Positions 1 through 8,264 of a DNA stretch of 64,000 nt are shown here, in pieces. The stretch is from Vibrio sp. SCSIO 43135 (lineage in GTDB: Bacteria > Pseudomonadota > Gammaproteobacteria > Enterobacterales > Vibrionaceae), in NCBI RefSeq assembly GCF_023716665.1, contig NZ_CP071860.1:1364001-1428000 (forward strand), written 5' to 3'. The position numbers were made by a program, and so were the translations under genes. Each line of letters opens with the position of its first letter. The first letter of the stretch is position 1. Under the pieces are notes generated by a model that worked only from the letters and a program-made list of their open reading frames with translations, ran no database searches and was not told the origin of the DNA.

Positions 1-224
1 AACTCGGTATTGATCACTTTCGTTTCGTCGTAAGCACCAGCGGCATGTCGAACGTTTGTCAGTGTTTCCAGACCATAACCGTTGTCAAAGTGATGACCAA
101 CAATGAAGCGACTTCGGTATTGATCGGTTGTATCGCGATACTCAGCCCTTAAATCAACATAACCACCAGCAATTGAGGTCATAGGTAATAAAGTCAAAAG
201 GCCTAGGGGGATTATTTTTTTCAT
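1..224 (-). CDS. KdgM-family outer-membrane porin, 5' part only
   Basis: Only the first 74 codons are visible; the gene runs off the left edge. The product starts with a signal peptide (MKKIIPLGLLTLLPMTSIA, cut before GGYVDL). The mature N-terminus has the KdgM pattern: a beta-strand with LRAEYRD, then RSRFIVGHHFDNGYGLE. KdgM proteins are monomeric beta-barrel channels for acidic oligosaccharides such as oligogalacturonate or alginate oligomers. A GGTGA element sits just upstream of the ATG. It lies downstream of, and on the same strand as, the KDG kinase/KDPG aldolase genes, but a hairpin separates them, so it probably has its own promoter. I infer that it admits an acidic sugar, perhaps the substrate of the neighbouring cluster. 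The family call is good; the substrate is unknown. Confidence 0.72.
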   Translation of the reverse strand, partial: MKKIIPLGLLTLLPMTSIAGGYVDLRAEYRDTTDQYRSRFIVGHHFDNGYGLETLTNVRHAAGAYDETKVINTE

Positions 225-349
225 AGTTCACCGATATTAAGATTATAAAAAACCCTCCGCACAATATTTATTGCGCAGATTGTTACCACTTAGATAATTA
301 AAAAACGGAGACTACCTTTTGTTCTGACTTATTATTGTTATTTTTATAT

Positions 350-373
350 AGCCACTAATGAATATTAGTGGCT
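350..373 (-). terminator. Hairpin terminator after eda
   Basis: A perfect 10-bp inverted repeat (AGCCACTAAT and ATTAGTGGCT) with a 4-nt loop. It is followed by T-rich sequence on the plus side and by TATATAAAAA on the minus side. It lies between the end of the KDPG aldolase gene and the porin gene, so it most likely ends the minus-strand catabolic operon. Confidence 0.55.
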
Positions 374-418
374 ATTTTATTAGAGTTAACACCCACTGTT
401 TTGGGAATATATTGGGTA

Positions 419-1048
419 TTAATTAACTAATGCTACAGCTTCTTTCACTAATTGGCCGATTTCATCCCACTGCTCGTTCTCGATCAAAGATGGAGACACC
501 ATCCAAGTACCGCCACAGCAGATAACACGATCAATCGCTAGATAATCGTTCACGTTGTGCTTACCGATACCACCAGTTGGCATGAATGAGACATCAACAT
601 AAGGTGCAAGCAGAGATTTCACCATGCTGATACCACCCGACGCCTCTGCAGGGAAGAACTTCAAGAAAGTAAGGCCGAGCTCTAATGCTTGTTCCACTTG
701 GCCTGGGTTGTTCACACCAGGAACAACCGGCATACCAATTTCTTGGCAGCGGCGAACCGTATTTGGGTTTAGACCTGGCGCTACAACAAACTCGCTGCCC
801 GCTTCTTTCGCTAGGTCAATTTGCTTGGCCGTCAATACCGTACCTGCACCGATACACATTTCAGGATACGCGTCGCGCATGGCACGAATTGCAGCCGCTG
901 CTGCGTCGGTACGGAAAGTTACTTCAGCAACAGGTAGGCCGTTTTCCACTAGCACTTTTGCCAGTGGAACTGCGTGTTCAACCTTGTTAATTTGAATCAC
1001 AGGGACGACTTTGAACTGCTTAAGTTTATTGATAATTTCTTGAGACAT
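419..1048 (-). CDS. eda: KDPG/KHG aldolase (2-dehydro-3-deoxyphosphogluconate aldolase)
   Basis: Class I aldolase that cleaves 2-keto-3-deoxy-6-phosphogluconate to pyruvate and glyceraldehyde-3-phosphate in the cytoplasm. The 209-residue length is typical. The catalytic Glu is E42 in the AEVTFRT strand, and the Schiff-base Lys is K130 in the FLKFFPAE motif; GAGTVL (67-72) and the phosphate-binding GGIG near 160 are also present. It is the last gene of the minus-strand cluster, about 50 bp after the KDG kinase gene, so the two steps KDG to KDPG to C3 units are co-encoded. Because it sits beside a deacylase and a D-amino-acid-type dehydratase, it probably serves amino-sugar-acid catabolism rather than the central Entner-Doudoroff route. 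Confidence 0.93.
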   Translation of the reverse strand: MSQEIINKLKQFKVVPVIQINKVEHAVPLAKVLVENGLPVAEVTFRTDAAAAAIRAMRDAYPEMCIGAGTVLTAKQIDLAKEAGSEFVVAPGLNPNTVRRCQEIGMPVVPGVNNPGQVEQALELGLTFLKFFPAEASGGISMVKSLLAPYVDVSFMPTGGIGKHNVNDYLAIDRVICCGGTWMVSPSLIENEQWDEIGQLVKEAVALVN

Positions 1049-1099
1049 AATTTTTCCGGTATTTCTTATTCTTTAATCACTGACAATCACGGAGATCGT

Positions 1100-2050
1100 C
1101 TATTTAGATTCGTTCACTAGGTGACTCATCGCACTAGCAGGGATGATAGCCCCCGAATATTGAATAACGATTGACGCTAACTTGTGGCCTAGTTCAGCCG
1201 ATGCGGGTGCACTTTGACCAGTAAGTCGGGCCGCTAGATAACCCGCTGCGAATGAGTCTCCCGCCGCGCAAGTATCCACCACATTGGTGACTTTGGTAGC
1301 CGATACATAGTGCTCTTTTTCACCATCAGCGGTACGTTCAATCACTTTGCATGGCTCACAGCCGCGCTTAATGACAACTTCCTTACAACCTAAGCGTAAA
1401 CAGCGTTCCTGAACGCTTTCGTCTGAGCCCCACACCAGTTGGTCGTCATCTTCGGTAATTAATGCGATGTCGACTAACGGCAGTAAACGCCCATACCAAA
1501 GCTGAGCTTGAGCTGTGGTCCATAACTGAGGGCGGTAGTTGTTATCGAAAATAACTTTGCCACCTTGATGCGAAAATTCGGTAATCGCTACCATTAAACG
1601 CTCACGCGATTTTTCATCAAGAATCGCAAGGCTGATACCACTGATGTAAACCGCTGACACCTGTTTCTCTGCCAAAGCGACTTCCAATTTGGTTAATTCA
1701 TCGCGTTGAAAGTAAAACTTCGCTGCCGCGTCATTTCTCCAGTAAAGGAAGTGACGTTCACCCGTCTCATCCGTTTCCACCATGTATAAACCTGGTAGTT
1801 TGTTGTCGATGTACTCGACCAGTTCTGTAGCAATTCCTTCCTGCTGCCAATTGGCGATCATGCGTTGCGAAAGTTCATCGTGGCCAAGGCCCATCGCATA
1901 ATGTACCGACACATTCTGATGTTGCGTCAGACGCGCTAGGTATAGTGCGGTATTGAGGGTGTCGCCACCGAATTTTTTGCTCAGCGGAGTGCCGCTGATC
2001 TCGACCATACATTCGCCAAAAAATGCAATATTGAGGTTAGAATCAGACAT
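1100..2050 (-). CDS. kdgK: 2-keto-3-deoxygluconate kinase (PfkB family)
   Basis: Phosphorylates KDG to KDPG with ATP. It is 316 residues, usual for KdgK. PfkB features are the N-terminal GECMVEISG with the GGDTLNTA substrate loop (28-35) and the C-terminal DTCAAGDSF (259-267). The anion-hole/catalytic motif is AAGD instead of the commoner GAGD, keeping the catalytic Asp (D264). It lies between the symporter gene (80 bp upstream) and eda (about 50 bp downstream) on the same strand. Other PfkB sugar kinases are conceivable, but pairing with KDPG aldolase makes KDG the obvious substrate. Confidence 0.9.
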   Translation of the reverse strand: MSDSNLNIAFFGECMVEISGTPLSKKFGGDTLNTALYLARLTQHQNVSVHYAMGLGHDELSQRMIANWQQEGIATELVEYIDNKLPGLYMVETDETGERHFLYWRNDAAAKFYFQRDELTKLEVALAEKQVSAVYISGISLAILDEKSRERLMVAITEFSHQGGKVIFDNNYRPQLWTTAQAQLWYGRLLPLVDIALITEDDDQLVWGSDESVQERCLRLGCKEVVIKRGCEPCKVIERTADGEKEHYVSATKVTNVVDTCAAGDSFAAGYLAARLTGQSAPASAELGHKLASIVIQYSGAIIPASAMSHLVNESK

Positions 2051-2130
2051 AGCTAGCCTTAACTTAATGTAGAGAATTCAAAAAAAGCGGCTCTGCTTGG
2101 CAGAGCCAAAGTTGTGGAGACAGTTAATCG

Positions 2131-3645
2131 TTAGTTAGATTGAGTTGCAGGCTTTTGAGAAGACGTGTCTTCGTCTAGTACGCCTGTTTCAGACATTTCC
2201 ATTTCCATCAATGCGCGCTCATCGTCAAGGATGGCTTTGGCCATTTCAGGCGTCACGTCGTTTGCAGGAGTGCATAGACTCACTACGACACCAGCGGCAA
2301 GTGCAAACAGACATGAAGGAATCACAGGGTTACCCCAGAATGCTGTGTAGTCCGCATTTAGCATCACTGTGAAAGACGCTACCGATGCACCCACAAGTGT
2401 TGCAATCGCACCTTGCCAGTTGTAGCGGCTCCAGAAGCGACCCAACATACCGCACACGAACATGCCAGACATAACCGTTGAAATCATCTTAGTGATGTAG
2501 CCGATAATGTCGTTCGACGTCAGCGCGAACAGAAGTGCAAAACCAATCACCACAACAAGAGCTAGACGAGAATAGTTCAGCATTGACTCTTTGTTTGGCA
2601 CGCGGCCAGTGAACATGACGTACACGTCGCGCAGTAGGATAGATACACCCGCAATCGCGTCTGAGCTCGCACTAGACATTGTCGCAGACAAGCCAGCAAT
2701 CAAAACAATCATACCGATGCCTACAGGCAGTACCGTTGCCGCGATGTATGGGAACGAGAAGTTAGGGTTGTCCAACGTTGGGTCAATCGCATGCGCTGCC
2801 ATACCAATGATTGCAGGAATGATTGAGAAGAATAGGTATAAAATACCTGAGCCAACAAATGAACGACGGATGGTTGATACATCTTTACCTGAGTAAATGC
2901 GTTGACGGAATGAAGGAGTCGCCAGAACACCAACACCAATTACCACAGCCAGAGAAACCGCTGGGATGATGCCAAGTTTTTCAATCGCTAAGAAGCTAGT
3001 CGCTGCTGGGTCCATCGCTGCGTACAGGTTATCCATGCCGCCGATGTGTTGAACTGACAGAACAGCCATTAGAATGAAACCAACAAATAGGATGATGGCT
3101 TGAATCGTATCCGTCCAAACTACAGCTGTGTAACCACCGATAACAACGTAGATAGTAAAGGCTGCGGCGATAATGATTTTCGCAAGGTTAAGGTCGATAT
3201 CTGCTATCCAAGCTAGGTACATACCACCACCTAGAATGTGCGCGCCTAACCAGCCGATAGAAGCGATGAAGATCAATAAGCCAACGATGTTTTTCACGAT
3301 GCGATTCGCACCCACGTAGTAAGCCAACTCTTCACTCATGGTCATAAAGTTCATTTTACGAACTGGAGCAAACCAAAGAGCCAGAAGTAAGATACCGATA
3401 GCACCACCGATTCCATACAGAGCACCAGCCCAGCCATTGGCATAGCCAAAGCCTACTGCGCCCATACTTGAACCTGTGCCCACCATAGTCGCAACAGTCG
3501 TACCAAGTACTAGGAATAATGGAAGGCCACGACCTCCCAATAAGAAATCTTCGCCAGATTTTTGGTTACGGGAAACAAACCACCCTAACCAAATTAAGAA
3601 ACAGACATACAGACCAAAGCCTGTAAGAAATAGCGTGCTATTCAT
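2131..3645 (-). CDS. Sodium:solute symporter (SSS family) for the catabolic substrate
   Basis: A 504-residue inner-membrane protein with about 13 hydrophobic segments, starting with TLFLTGFGLYVCFLIWLGWF and ending in an acidic cytoplasmic tail. The SSS hallmark of a glycine-rich stretch in TM2 (GRGLPLFLVLGTTVATMVGTGSS region, 38-60) is present. A good AGAGGTG ribosome site precedes the ATG. It lies between ridA and kdgK, all on the minus strand, so it is very likely the importer for the compound degraded here. Given deacylase, dehydratase and KDG kinase, I infer N-acetylglucosaminate/glucosaminate as cargo. Family assignment is firm; substrate is inference. Confidence 0.85.
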   Translation of the reverse strand: MNSTLFLTGFGLYVCFLIWLGWFVSRNQKSGEDFLLGGRGLPLFLVLGTTVATMVGTGSSMGAVGFGYANGWAGALYGIGGAIGILLLALWFAPVRKMNFMTMSEELAYYVGANRIVKNIVGLLIFIASIGWLGAHILGGGMYLAWIADIDLNLAKIIIAAAFTIYVVIGGYTAVVWTDTIQAIILFVGFILMAVLSVQHIGGMDNLYAAMDPAATSFLAIEKLGIIPAVSLAVVIGVGVLATPSFRQRIYSGKDVSTIRRSFVGSGILYLFFSIIPAIIGMAAHAIDPTLDNPNFSFPYIAATVLPVGIGMIVLIAGLSATMSSASSDAIAGVSILLRDVYVMFTGRVPNKESMLNYSRLALVVVIGFALLFALTSNDIIGYITKMISTVMSGMFVCGMLGRFWSRYNWQGAIATLVGASVASFTVMLNADYTAFWGNPVIPSCLFALAAGVVVSLCTPANDVTPEMAKAILDDERALMEMEMSETGVLDEDTSSQKPATQSN

Positions 3646-3773
3646 TGAACACCTCTCAGTGAAATATGAAATTCATTCCTGAATTTAATTATATTTATTT
3701 TATATTCCATATATATGCAGCGAGTTATTTCGGTATTAATTGAATTTGCTGCAATATTTATAATATGTAGGGT

Positions 3774-3821
3774 GAGAGTATTGGTGGATAATAACAGGGA
3801 TATATATCCCCCAACACTCTC
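3774..3821 (-). other. Long intercistronic hairpin between ridA and the symporter gene
   Basis: GAGAGTATTGGTGG (3774-3787) pairs with CCCCCAACACTCTC (3808-3821), 12 of 14 positions matched, and the loop contains a smaller GGGATATATATCCC palindrome (3797-3810). It lies in the 205-bp gap between ridA and the symporter gene. There is no U-run after it in the minus direction, so it looks like an mRNA-stability or processing element rather than a simple terminator. Confidence 0.5.
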
Positions 3822-3850
3822 TTTATCGGTATTTGTGATTTAGATGATTA

Positions 3851-4243
3851 TTAGCGACGGTCTTCGCGGTAGCAGGTTACGTCCACTTCTACTTTCACAT
3901 CTACAACAAGGTCACACACCATACAAATGCGAGCCGGTGGGTTTGCGCCAAAGAACTCTTTGAACACTTTGTTGAATGATTGGAAGTAGCGTGAATCCGT
4001 TAGAACCACTTTAACGTGTACAACGTCTTCTAGTGTGTATCCCGCTTCAGTCATGATGTCGACACAGTTCTGAATCGCTAGGCGAGACTGATCGATGATG
4101 CCGCCTTCAACAACTTCACCGTCCGTCATTGGCGTTTGGCCAGAAACGTATAGGAAACCACCTGCTTCCGTTGCACGTGCAAATGGTAAATGTTGTCCAC
4201 CTGTACCAGTACCGCCTTCAACACCGTAACGTTTAATAGTCAT
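3851..4243 (-). CDS. RidA-family (YjgF/UK114) enamine/imine deaminase
   Basis: A 130-residue RidA-type protein. Family motifs include the LYVSGQTP strand, GGIIDQSRLAIQN, and the conserved Arg near the C-terminus in NPPARICMV. RidA proteins hydrolyse reactive enamine/imine intermediates released by PLP dehydratases, forming the keto acid and ammonia. That fits the fold-III PLP enzyme encoded across the divergent promoter. I chose the ATG at 4243 (MTIKRYG) because GGAG lies 6 nt upstream; an in-frame GTG at 4255 has no such site. It is 85 bp after the deacylase gene on the same strand. A general housekeeping RidA is possible, but the location argues for a dedicated one. Confidence 0.88.
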   Translation of the reverse strand: MTIKRYGVEGGTGTGGQHLPFARATEAGGFLYVSGQTPMTDGEVVEGGIIDQSRLAIQNCVDIMTEAGYTLEDVVHVKVVLTDSRYFQSFNKVFKEFFGANPPARICMVCDLVVDVKVEVDVTCYREDRR

Positions 4244-4328
4244 TTTTAACTCCACTTCTTTACAGATTATATTGGTCTTATTTCCAATATATTTATTTAA
4301 ACTAATTTGTTGTTTTTATTTAATTCAA

Positions 4329-5762
4329 TTATTTTCGATAAATAAAAACACCAGAGCGATTATTTTTAACTTTTCCTTTTTGGTAAGTTAACTCACCATT
4401 TACAAAGACACTTTCAATTCCATCGGCAACTGAAATAGGATTTTCAAACGTTGCTGTGTCTTTAATATTGTTTGGATCGAACAAGACTAAGTCTGCAAAC
4501 GCACCTTGGCGGATTTCACCGCGCCCTGCTAGGTTGTAGCGTTTAGCTGACATGCCCGTCATTTTGTGAATGGCTTCAGCCATTGAGAACAACTGCTCTT
4601 CACGACAATAATGACCAAGCACTTTCGGGAACGTCCCCCATAAACGTGGGTGTGGATGAGGGTCATTTGGTAAACCGTCGGAACCCACCATGGTCAGTTT
4701 GTACTTAAGTACGCGCTTCACATCGTCTTCATCCATACAGTGATATACCGCACCTGCTGGTTGGATGGCTTTAGCTGCGTCCATCAGCGGTAGGTTCATT
4801 TCGTCCGCAATGACTTTTAACGTCTTGCCCGCATGCTCAGGTTTGGTTTCAGACCACGTAATAAAGATGTCGAAGTCATCGGTCACCTGTTTTAGGTCCA
4901 GCGTTGAAGAACTGGCTGAATACGGATAGCAATCACAAGACACATCTTGATGCTCAGAGACTTTATCCATTAGATCCAATACTTCGACAGTGCGTCCCCA
5001 GTTACCGGCACCCGCACACTTAAGGTGAGAAATCACCACAGGTACTTTTGCGTATTGGCCAGTCTCAAATGCTTCATCCATTGCACTTAAAATTTCTTCG
5101 AATTCTGTGCGCATGTGAGTGGTGTAGATACCGCCATGCTCAGACAGTACTGTTGCCAATTGCATCACTTCGTTTGCGTTTGCCTGCTTTGCGCTGGCAT
5201 AGGCTAAACCAGAGCTCAAACCGAGCGCCCCTTGCTGCATCGCCAAATCTAGGTTGGTTTGCATCAGAGCAATTTCGTCTTCAGTCGCAGTGCGCTGTAA
5301 GTCATCCATCACTTGGTTGCGCAGTGTGGTATGGCCAACTAACGCCGCTACGTTAACTGCTGGCTGTGCTTGTTCGACCGCCTTTGCATAAGCTTCAAAG
5401 GTTGGGTATTTGAAATCGTCTTTCTTACCCAATAAGTTCATTGGATCTGGTGGATCGCCTGCCAATACCGTTGGTGACGCACTGATACCGCAGTTACCAA
5501 CGATCACTGTTGTGACACCCTGACTAATTTTTGGAAGGCAGTCAGGGAAACGAATCACGTTTGTGTCATCGTGGGTATGAACATCGATGAAACCCGGTGC
5601 CAAAGCTAAGCCTGCACCTTCAATAAGTTGACCACAGTCTTCGTGATCGACTTCGCCGATCTCGACAATTTTTCCGTCTCGGATTGCTACATCTGCACAA
5701 AACGCTTGTTCGCCGGTGCCATCAAACACCTCTACGTTTTTAATTATGGTATCGAACAACAT
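4329..5762 (-). CDS. N-acyl-D-amino-acid deacylase (D-aminoacylase family), probably N-acetyl-D-glucosaminate deacetylase
   Basis: A 477-residue amidohydrolase of the D-aminoacylase branch. The metal and active-site residues of characterised D-aminoacylases are all in place: HTHDD (H62, H64), C91 in GNCGIS, H216 in TTHMRTEFE, H246 in SHLKC, and D362 in MVGSDG. It removes the acyl group from an N-acyl-D-amino acid. It is the first gene of the minus-strand arm, with a GAGAGTGA ribosome site. Since downstream genes phosphorylate and split KDG, I infer that the substrate is N-acetyl-D-glucosaminate, giving acetate and D-glucosaminate. N-acyl-D-glutamate or a similar D-amino acid is the alternative, but it would leave kdgK and eda unexplained. 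Confidence 0.87.
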   Translation of the reverse strand: MLFDTIIKNVEVFDGTGEQAFCADVAIRDGKIVEIGEVDHEDCGQLIEGAGLALAPGFIDVHTHDDTNVIRFPDCLPKISQGVTTVIVGNCGISASPTVLAGDPPDPMNLLGKKDDFKYPTFEAYAKAVEQAQPAVNVAALVGHTTLRNQVMDDLQRTATEDEIALMQTNLDLAMQQGALGLSSGLAYASAKQANANEVMQLATVLSEHGGIYTTHMRTEFEEILSAMDEAFETGQYAKVPVVISHLKCAGAGNWGRTVEVLDLMDKVSEHQDVSCDCYPYSASSSTLDLKQVTDDFDIFITWSETKPEHAGKTLKVIADEMNLPLMDAAKAIQPAGAVYHCMDEDDVKRVLKYKLTMVGSDGLPNDPHPHPRLWGTFPKVLGHYCREEQLFSMAEAIHKMTGMSAKRYNLAGRGEIRQGAFADLVLFDPNNIKDTATFENPISVADGIESVFVNGELTYQKGKVKNNRSGVFIYRK

Positions 5763-5858
5763 TTATCACTCTCTCAACCCGCTGTTTTGATGTGGCCATC
5801 TTAAAAAGATCCCCTACGGTTTTCAGTGACAATACACACAAAATATTTTAAATTGTGT

Positions 5859-5991
5859 GATAGTTTCTACCACAAACAAAGTTATAGATAGTTTTAACCA
5901 TTAAAATACAACAACTTAAACCATGTTAGGAATCAACAATGAAACATAACCCTACCCAAGAAAATGTTAGAAACTATCAGAATGATAGTTT
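5859..5991. promoter_or_regulatory. Repeated GATAGTTT elements in the divergent control region
   Basis: GATAGTTT occurs at 5859-5866, 5887-5894 and 5984-5991, and its complement AAACTATC at 5971-5978. The last two form a perfect 8-bp inverted repeat with a 5-nt spacer, just inside the start of the dehydratase gene (which begins at 5939). The 5763-5938 gap separates the two arms of the cluster and must hold both promoters. I infer operator sites for a local regulator, most simply the RpiR protein encoded downstream. The repeats are seen directly; the regulator assignment is a guess. Confidence 0.45.
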
Positions 5992-7213
5992 TGTATTAGT
6001 CGAAAAAGGCCAAAAAGGGCGAGCTGTATCACAGTCTAATCACGACAGTTACAGCCTTGTTGATGAAGAAATTTCGCTACCTGCCGCAGTAATCAAACAA
6101 TCAGCACTCACCAACAACATCAGTTGGATGCAAACATTCGCCAACCATCATCAAGTGAAGCTGTGTCCACATGGCAAAACCACCATGACACCAAGTTTCT
6201 TTCACCAACAGCTCCAAGGTGGAGCGTGGGGAGTCACCGTGGCTACACCAGCTCAAGCGGAAGTTGCTGCTATGTCTGGTGCTAAACACATCATTATGGC
6301 CAACCAGTTAGTCGGTAAAACCAACATGGCCATCATTGAACAATTAATGAATGACTTTGATGTCGACCTCTATTGCTGTGTTGATTCGTTGGCAAACCTC
6401 GACCAACTGGACTCGTTCTTTTCTAAGCGAAACCAAACGCTTAACGTACTGATCGAGTTTGGGGTTGAAGGCGGTCGCTGTGGATGTCGTACCCCAGAAG
6501 AAGTGATGGAGCTAGCCGATGCCATTCAAGGTATGCCTTCCATTAGTTTGGCCGGTATCGAAGTGTATGAAGGCGTCATTCACGGTGATAATGCTGAACA
6601 AGACATCCGTGCATTCCTGAATCAGACGTTGAACCTGGTACAAAGCCTGTCTCTTGATGGCCTAGTGCATGAAAAACCAATCATTACTGGCGCAGGCTCA
6701 GCATGGTATGACGTTGTTGCTGAATGTTTGGCTAACCTAACTCACTGTGTCGCGATCATCCGCCCTGGGTGCTATGCGATTCACGACACAGGCATTTACC
6801 TAGATGCACAAAGTAAAGTCATGCAGCGTGCTCAGAATAACCAAGGTTACGCCTGCGAATTAGGCGGCGATCTCGAATCCGCGCTTGAGGTTTGGGCGTA
6901 CGTTATTTCTAGGCCGGAGCCAACCAAGTTAGTGGTTGGGCTAGGCAAGCGAGATGTTGCGTTCGATGCTGGGCTACCTATCGCGGAACGCGGCTATCGC
7001 AATGGTGAAGCGATTTCTGTAAATGGGCTCACTTCAACCGCCGTAATGGATCAACACACATTTGTAGAAGTTGATGAAAGCAGCGACATTCAAGTTGGCG
7101 ATGTTATTGCCTTTTCTACTTCGCATCCGTGCCTAACTTTCGATAAATGGCGTTACATCGCAGTCAGTGATGACCAGCACCGAGTAACACACTGGGTAGA
7201 GACGTGCTTTTAA
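5939..7213 (+). CDS. Fold-III PLP D-threonine aldolase/D-serine dehydratase-like enzyme, probable D-glucosaminate dehydratase
   Basis: A 424-residue protein of the alanine-racemase-like N-terminal plus D-Ser dehydratase-like C-terminal family. The PLP lysine is K80 in LCPHGKTTMTP, and the metal pair of the C-terminal domain is H396/C398 in SHPCLTFDKW. An AGGAA site precedes the ATG. Family members are D-threonine aldolases, D-serine dehydratases and D-glucosaminate dehydratases. Here KDG kinase and KDPG aldolase are next door, so dehydration/deamination of D-glucosaminate to KDG plus ammonia is the best fit, with RidA helping the imine step. It is transcribed divergently from the deacylase arm and precedes the RpiR gene by about 60 bp. 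The exact reaction is inferred. Confidence 0.82.
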   Translation: MKHNPTQENVRNYQNDSFVLVEKGQKGRAVSQSNHDSYSLVDEEISLPAAVIKQSALTNNISWMQTFANHHQVKLCPHGKTTMTPSFFHQQLQGGAWGVTVATPAQAEVAAMSGAKHIIMANQLVGKTNMAIIEQLMNDFDVDLYCCVDSLANLDQLDSFFSKRNQTLNVLIEFGVEGGRCGCRTPEEVMELADAIQGMPSISLAGIEVYEGVIHGDNAEQDIRAFLNQTLNLVQSLSLDGLVHEKPIITGAGSAWYDVVAECLANLTHCVAIIRPGCYAIHDTGIYLDAQSKVMQRAQNNQGYACELGGDLESALEVWAYVISRPEPTKLVVGLGKRDVAFDAGLPIAERGYRNGEAISVNGLTSTAVMDQHTFVEVDESSDIQVGDVIAFSTSHPCLTFDKWRYIAVSDDQHRVTHWVETCF

Positions 7214-7274
7214 CCCACCATTAATACGATATACTGGGGCTAGTTTGATAGCCCCCTAAAAAGGATCTGGATTC

Positions 7275-8138
7275 TTGAGTTTAGAAGTAGACATCATTTC
7301 ACAGATAACGGAACGATTTCCGGCTCTTCGTGATGCAGAAAAGAAAGTCGCCAAATTGATCATGGACGACATTAATTTCGCAGCCAATGCCAGCATTACT
7401 GAGCTCGCTGAGAGTGCAGAGGTCAGCGAAGCGACCATCACCCGCTTCGCCAAAGCAGTCGGATGTAGCAATGTTCGCGACATGAAAATTAAGTTGGCTC
7501 AAACCCTCACCGTTGGGCAACGATTCATCTTAGAGCCAGTCGATCAAACGGGCTATCAAGGTATTTATGAGTCGATTAAGCAAAGCTTAGATATTAATCG
7601 AACTCTGTTTAACGAACAGGATGTCGAGACAGCAGTCCACTGGTTACATAATGCTAGACAGATCATCGCTATTGGCATGGGTGGTGGCTCAACTATCGCT
7701 TCACAAGAACTTCAACACCGTTTGTTCCGCTTAGGTTATCCAGTTGTTGCCTATAACGATGGCTTAATGTCTCGCATGGTAGCAGCGACTGCGGACGCTA
7801 GTGACGTGATGGTGATGATATCGGCGACGGGTTTCACACCTGTGATTACCGAAACAGCAGAGCTTGCCAAACAGTACGGCTTGAAAGTCATCGCAATTAC
7901 CCCTCAAGACACGCCGCTTGCCAAAACCGCTGATATTGTCCTACCCATTAAGCACATGGAAACGGATTTTATTTATAAGCCGTCTGCGTCTCGTTACGCC
8001 ATGTTGGCACTTGTCGATGTGATTTCAATGGGCCTTGCGGTGAATCATAAGAACCGTTCAAGAGACAAACTCAGAAGGCTTAAGGTAGCGTTAGACTCGC
8101 ACCGAGGCGGTGGTGACAGGCAGCCTTTGGGCGACTAA
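7275..8138 (+). CDS. RpiR/MurR-family transcriptional regulator
   Basis: A 287-residue regulator with an N-terminal RpiR helix-turn-helix (about 1-77, with SITELAESAEVSEATITRFAKAVG) and a C-terminal SIS sugar-phosphate-binding domain (about 120-255; IAIGMGGGSTIASQELQHRL). The start is TTG at 7275, supported by AAGGA 9 nt upstream. RpiR proteins commonly sense a phosphosugar or sugar-acid intermediate; KDPG or KDG-like compounds would suit this locus. It follows the dehydratase gene and is closed by a strong terminator, so it is probably co-transcribed and controls both arms of the cluster. Confidence 0.9.
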   Translation: MSLEVDIISQITERFPALRDAEKKVAKLIMDDINFAANASITELAESAEVSEATITRFAKAVGCSNVRDMKIKLAQTLTVGQRFILEPVDQTGYQGIYESIKQSLDINRTLFNEQDVETAVHWLHNARQIIAIGMGGGSTIASQELQHRLFRLGYPVVAYNDGLMSRMVAATADASDVMVMISATGFTPVITETAELAKQYGLKVIAITPQDTPLAKTADIVLPIKHMETDFIYKPSASRYAMLALVDVISMGLAVNHKNRSRDKLRRLKVALDSHRGGGDRQPLGD

Positions 8139-8168
8139 CCCATTAAGATAATTTGCTAAAATCACATG

Positions 8169-8206
8169 AGCCATTGCTGATTCTAGAACAAGCAATGGCT
8201 CTTTTT
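8169..8206 (+). terminator. Rho-independent terminator after the RpiR gene
   Basis: Perfect 11-bp stem (GAGCCATTGCT and AGCAATGGCTC) with an 11-nt loop, followed by six T on the plus strand. Confidence 0.88.
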
Positions 8207-8226
8207 TCACTTCTACTATGAGCTTC

Positions 8227-8264
8227 AAAGTGCATCAATAAACAAAGTGCACCAATAAACAAAG
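8227..8264. repeat. 17-bp tandem duplication downstream of hcr
   Basis: AAAGTGCATCAATAAAC (8227-8243) is followed directly by AAAGTGCACCAATAAAC (8244-8260) and a further AAAG, one mismatch between units. It abuts the hcr stop codon. It looks like a small local duplication; no function is evident. Confidence 0.6.

Noticed and set aside
624..995. Plus-strand 123-codon frame
   Set aside because: Entirely antisense to eda, low-complexity composition, no ribosome site; shadow of a real gene.
5853..5875. CRP-like TTGTG...CACAA inverted repeat in the divergent catabolic promoter
   Set aside because: Half-site spacing does not fit the TGTGA-N6-TCACA rule.
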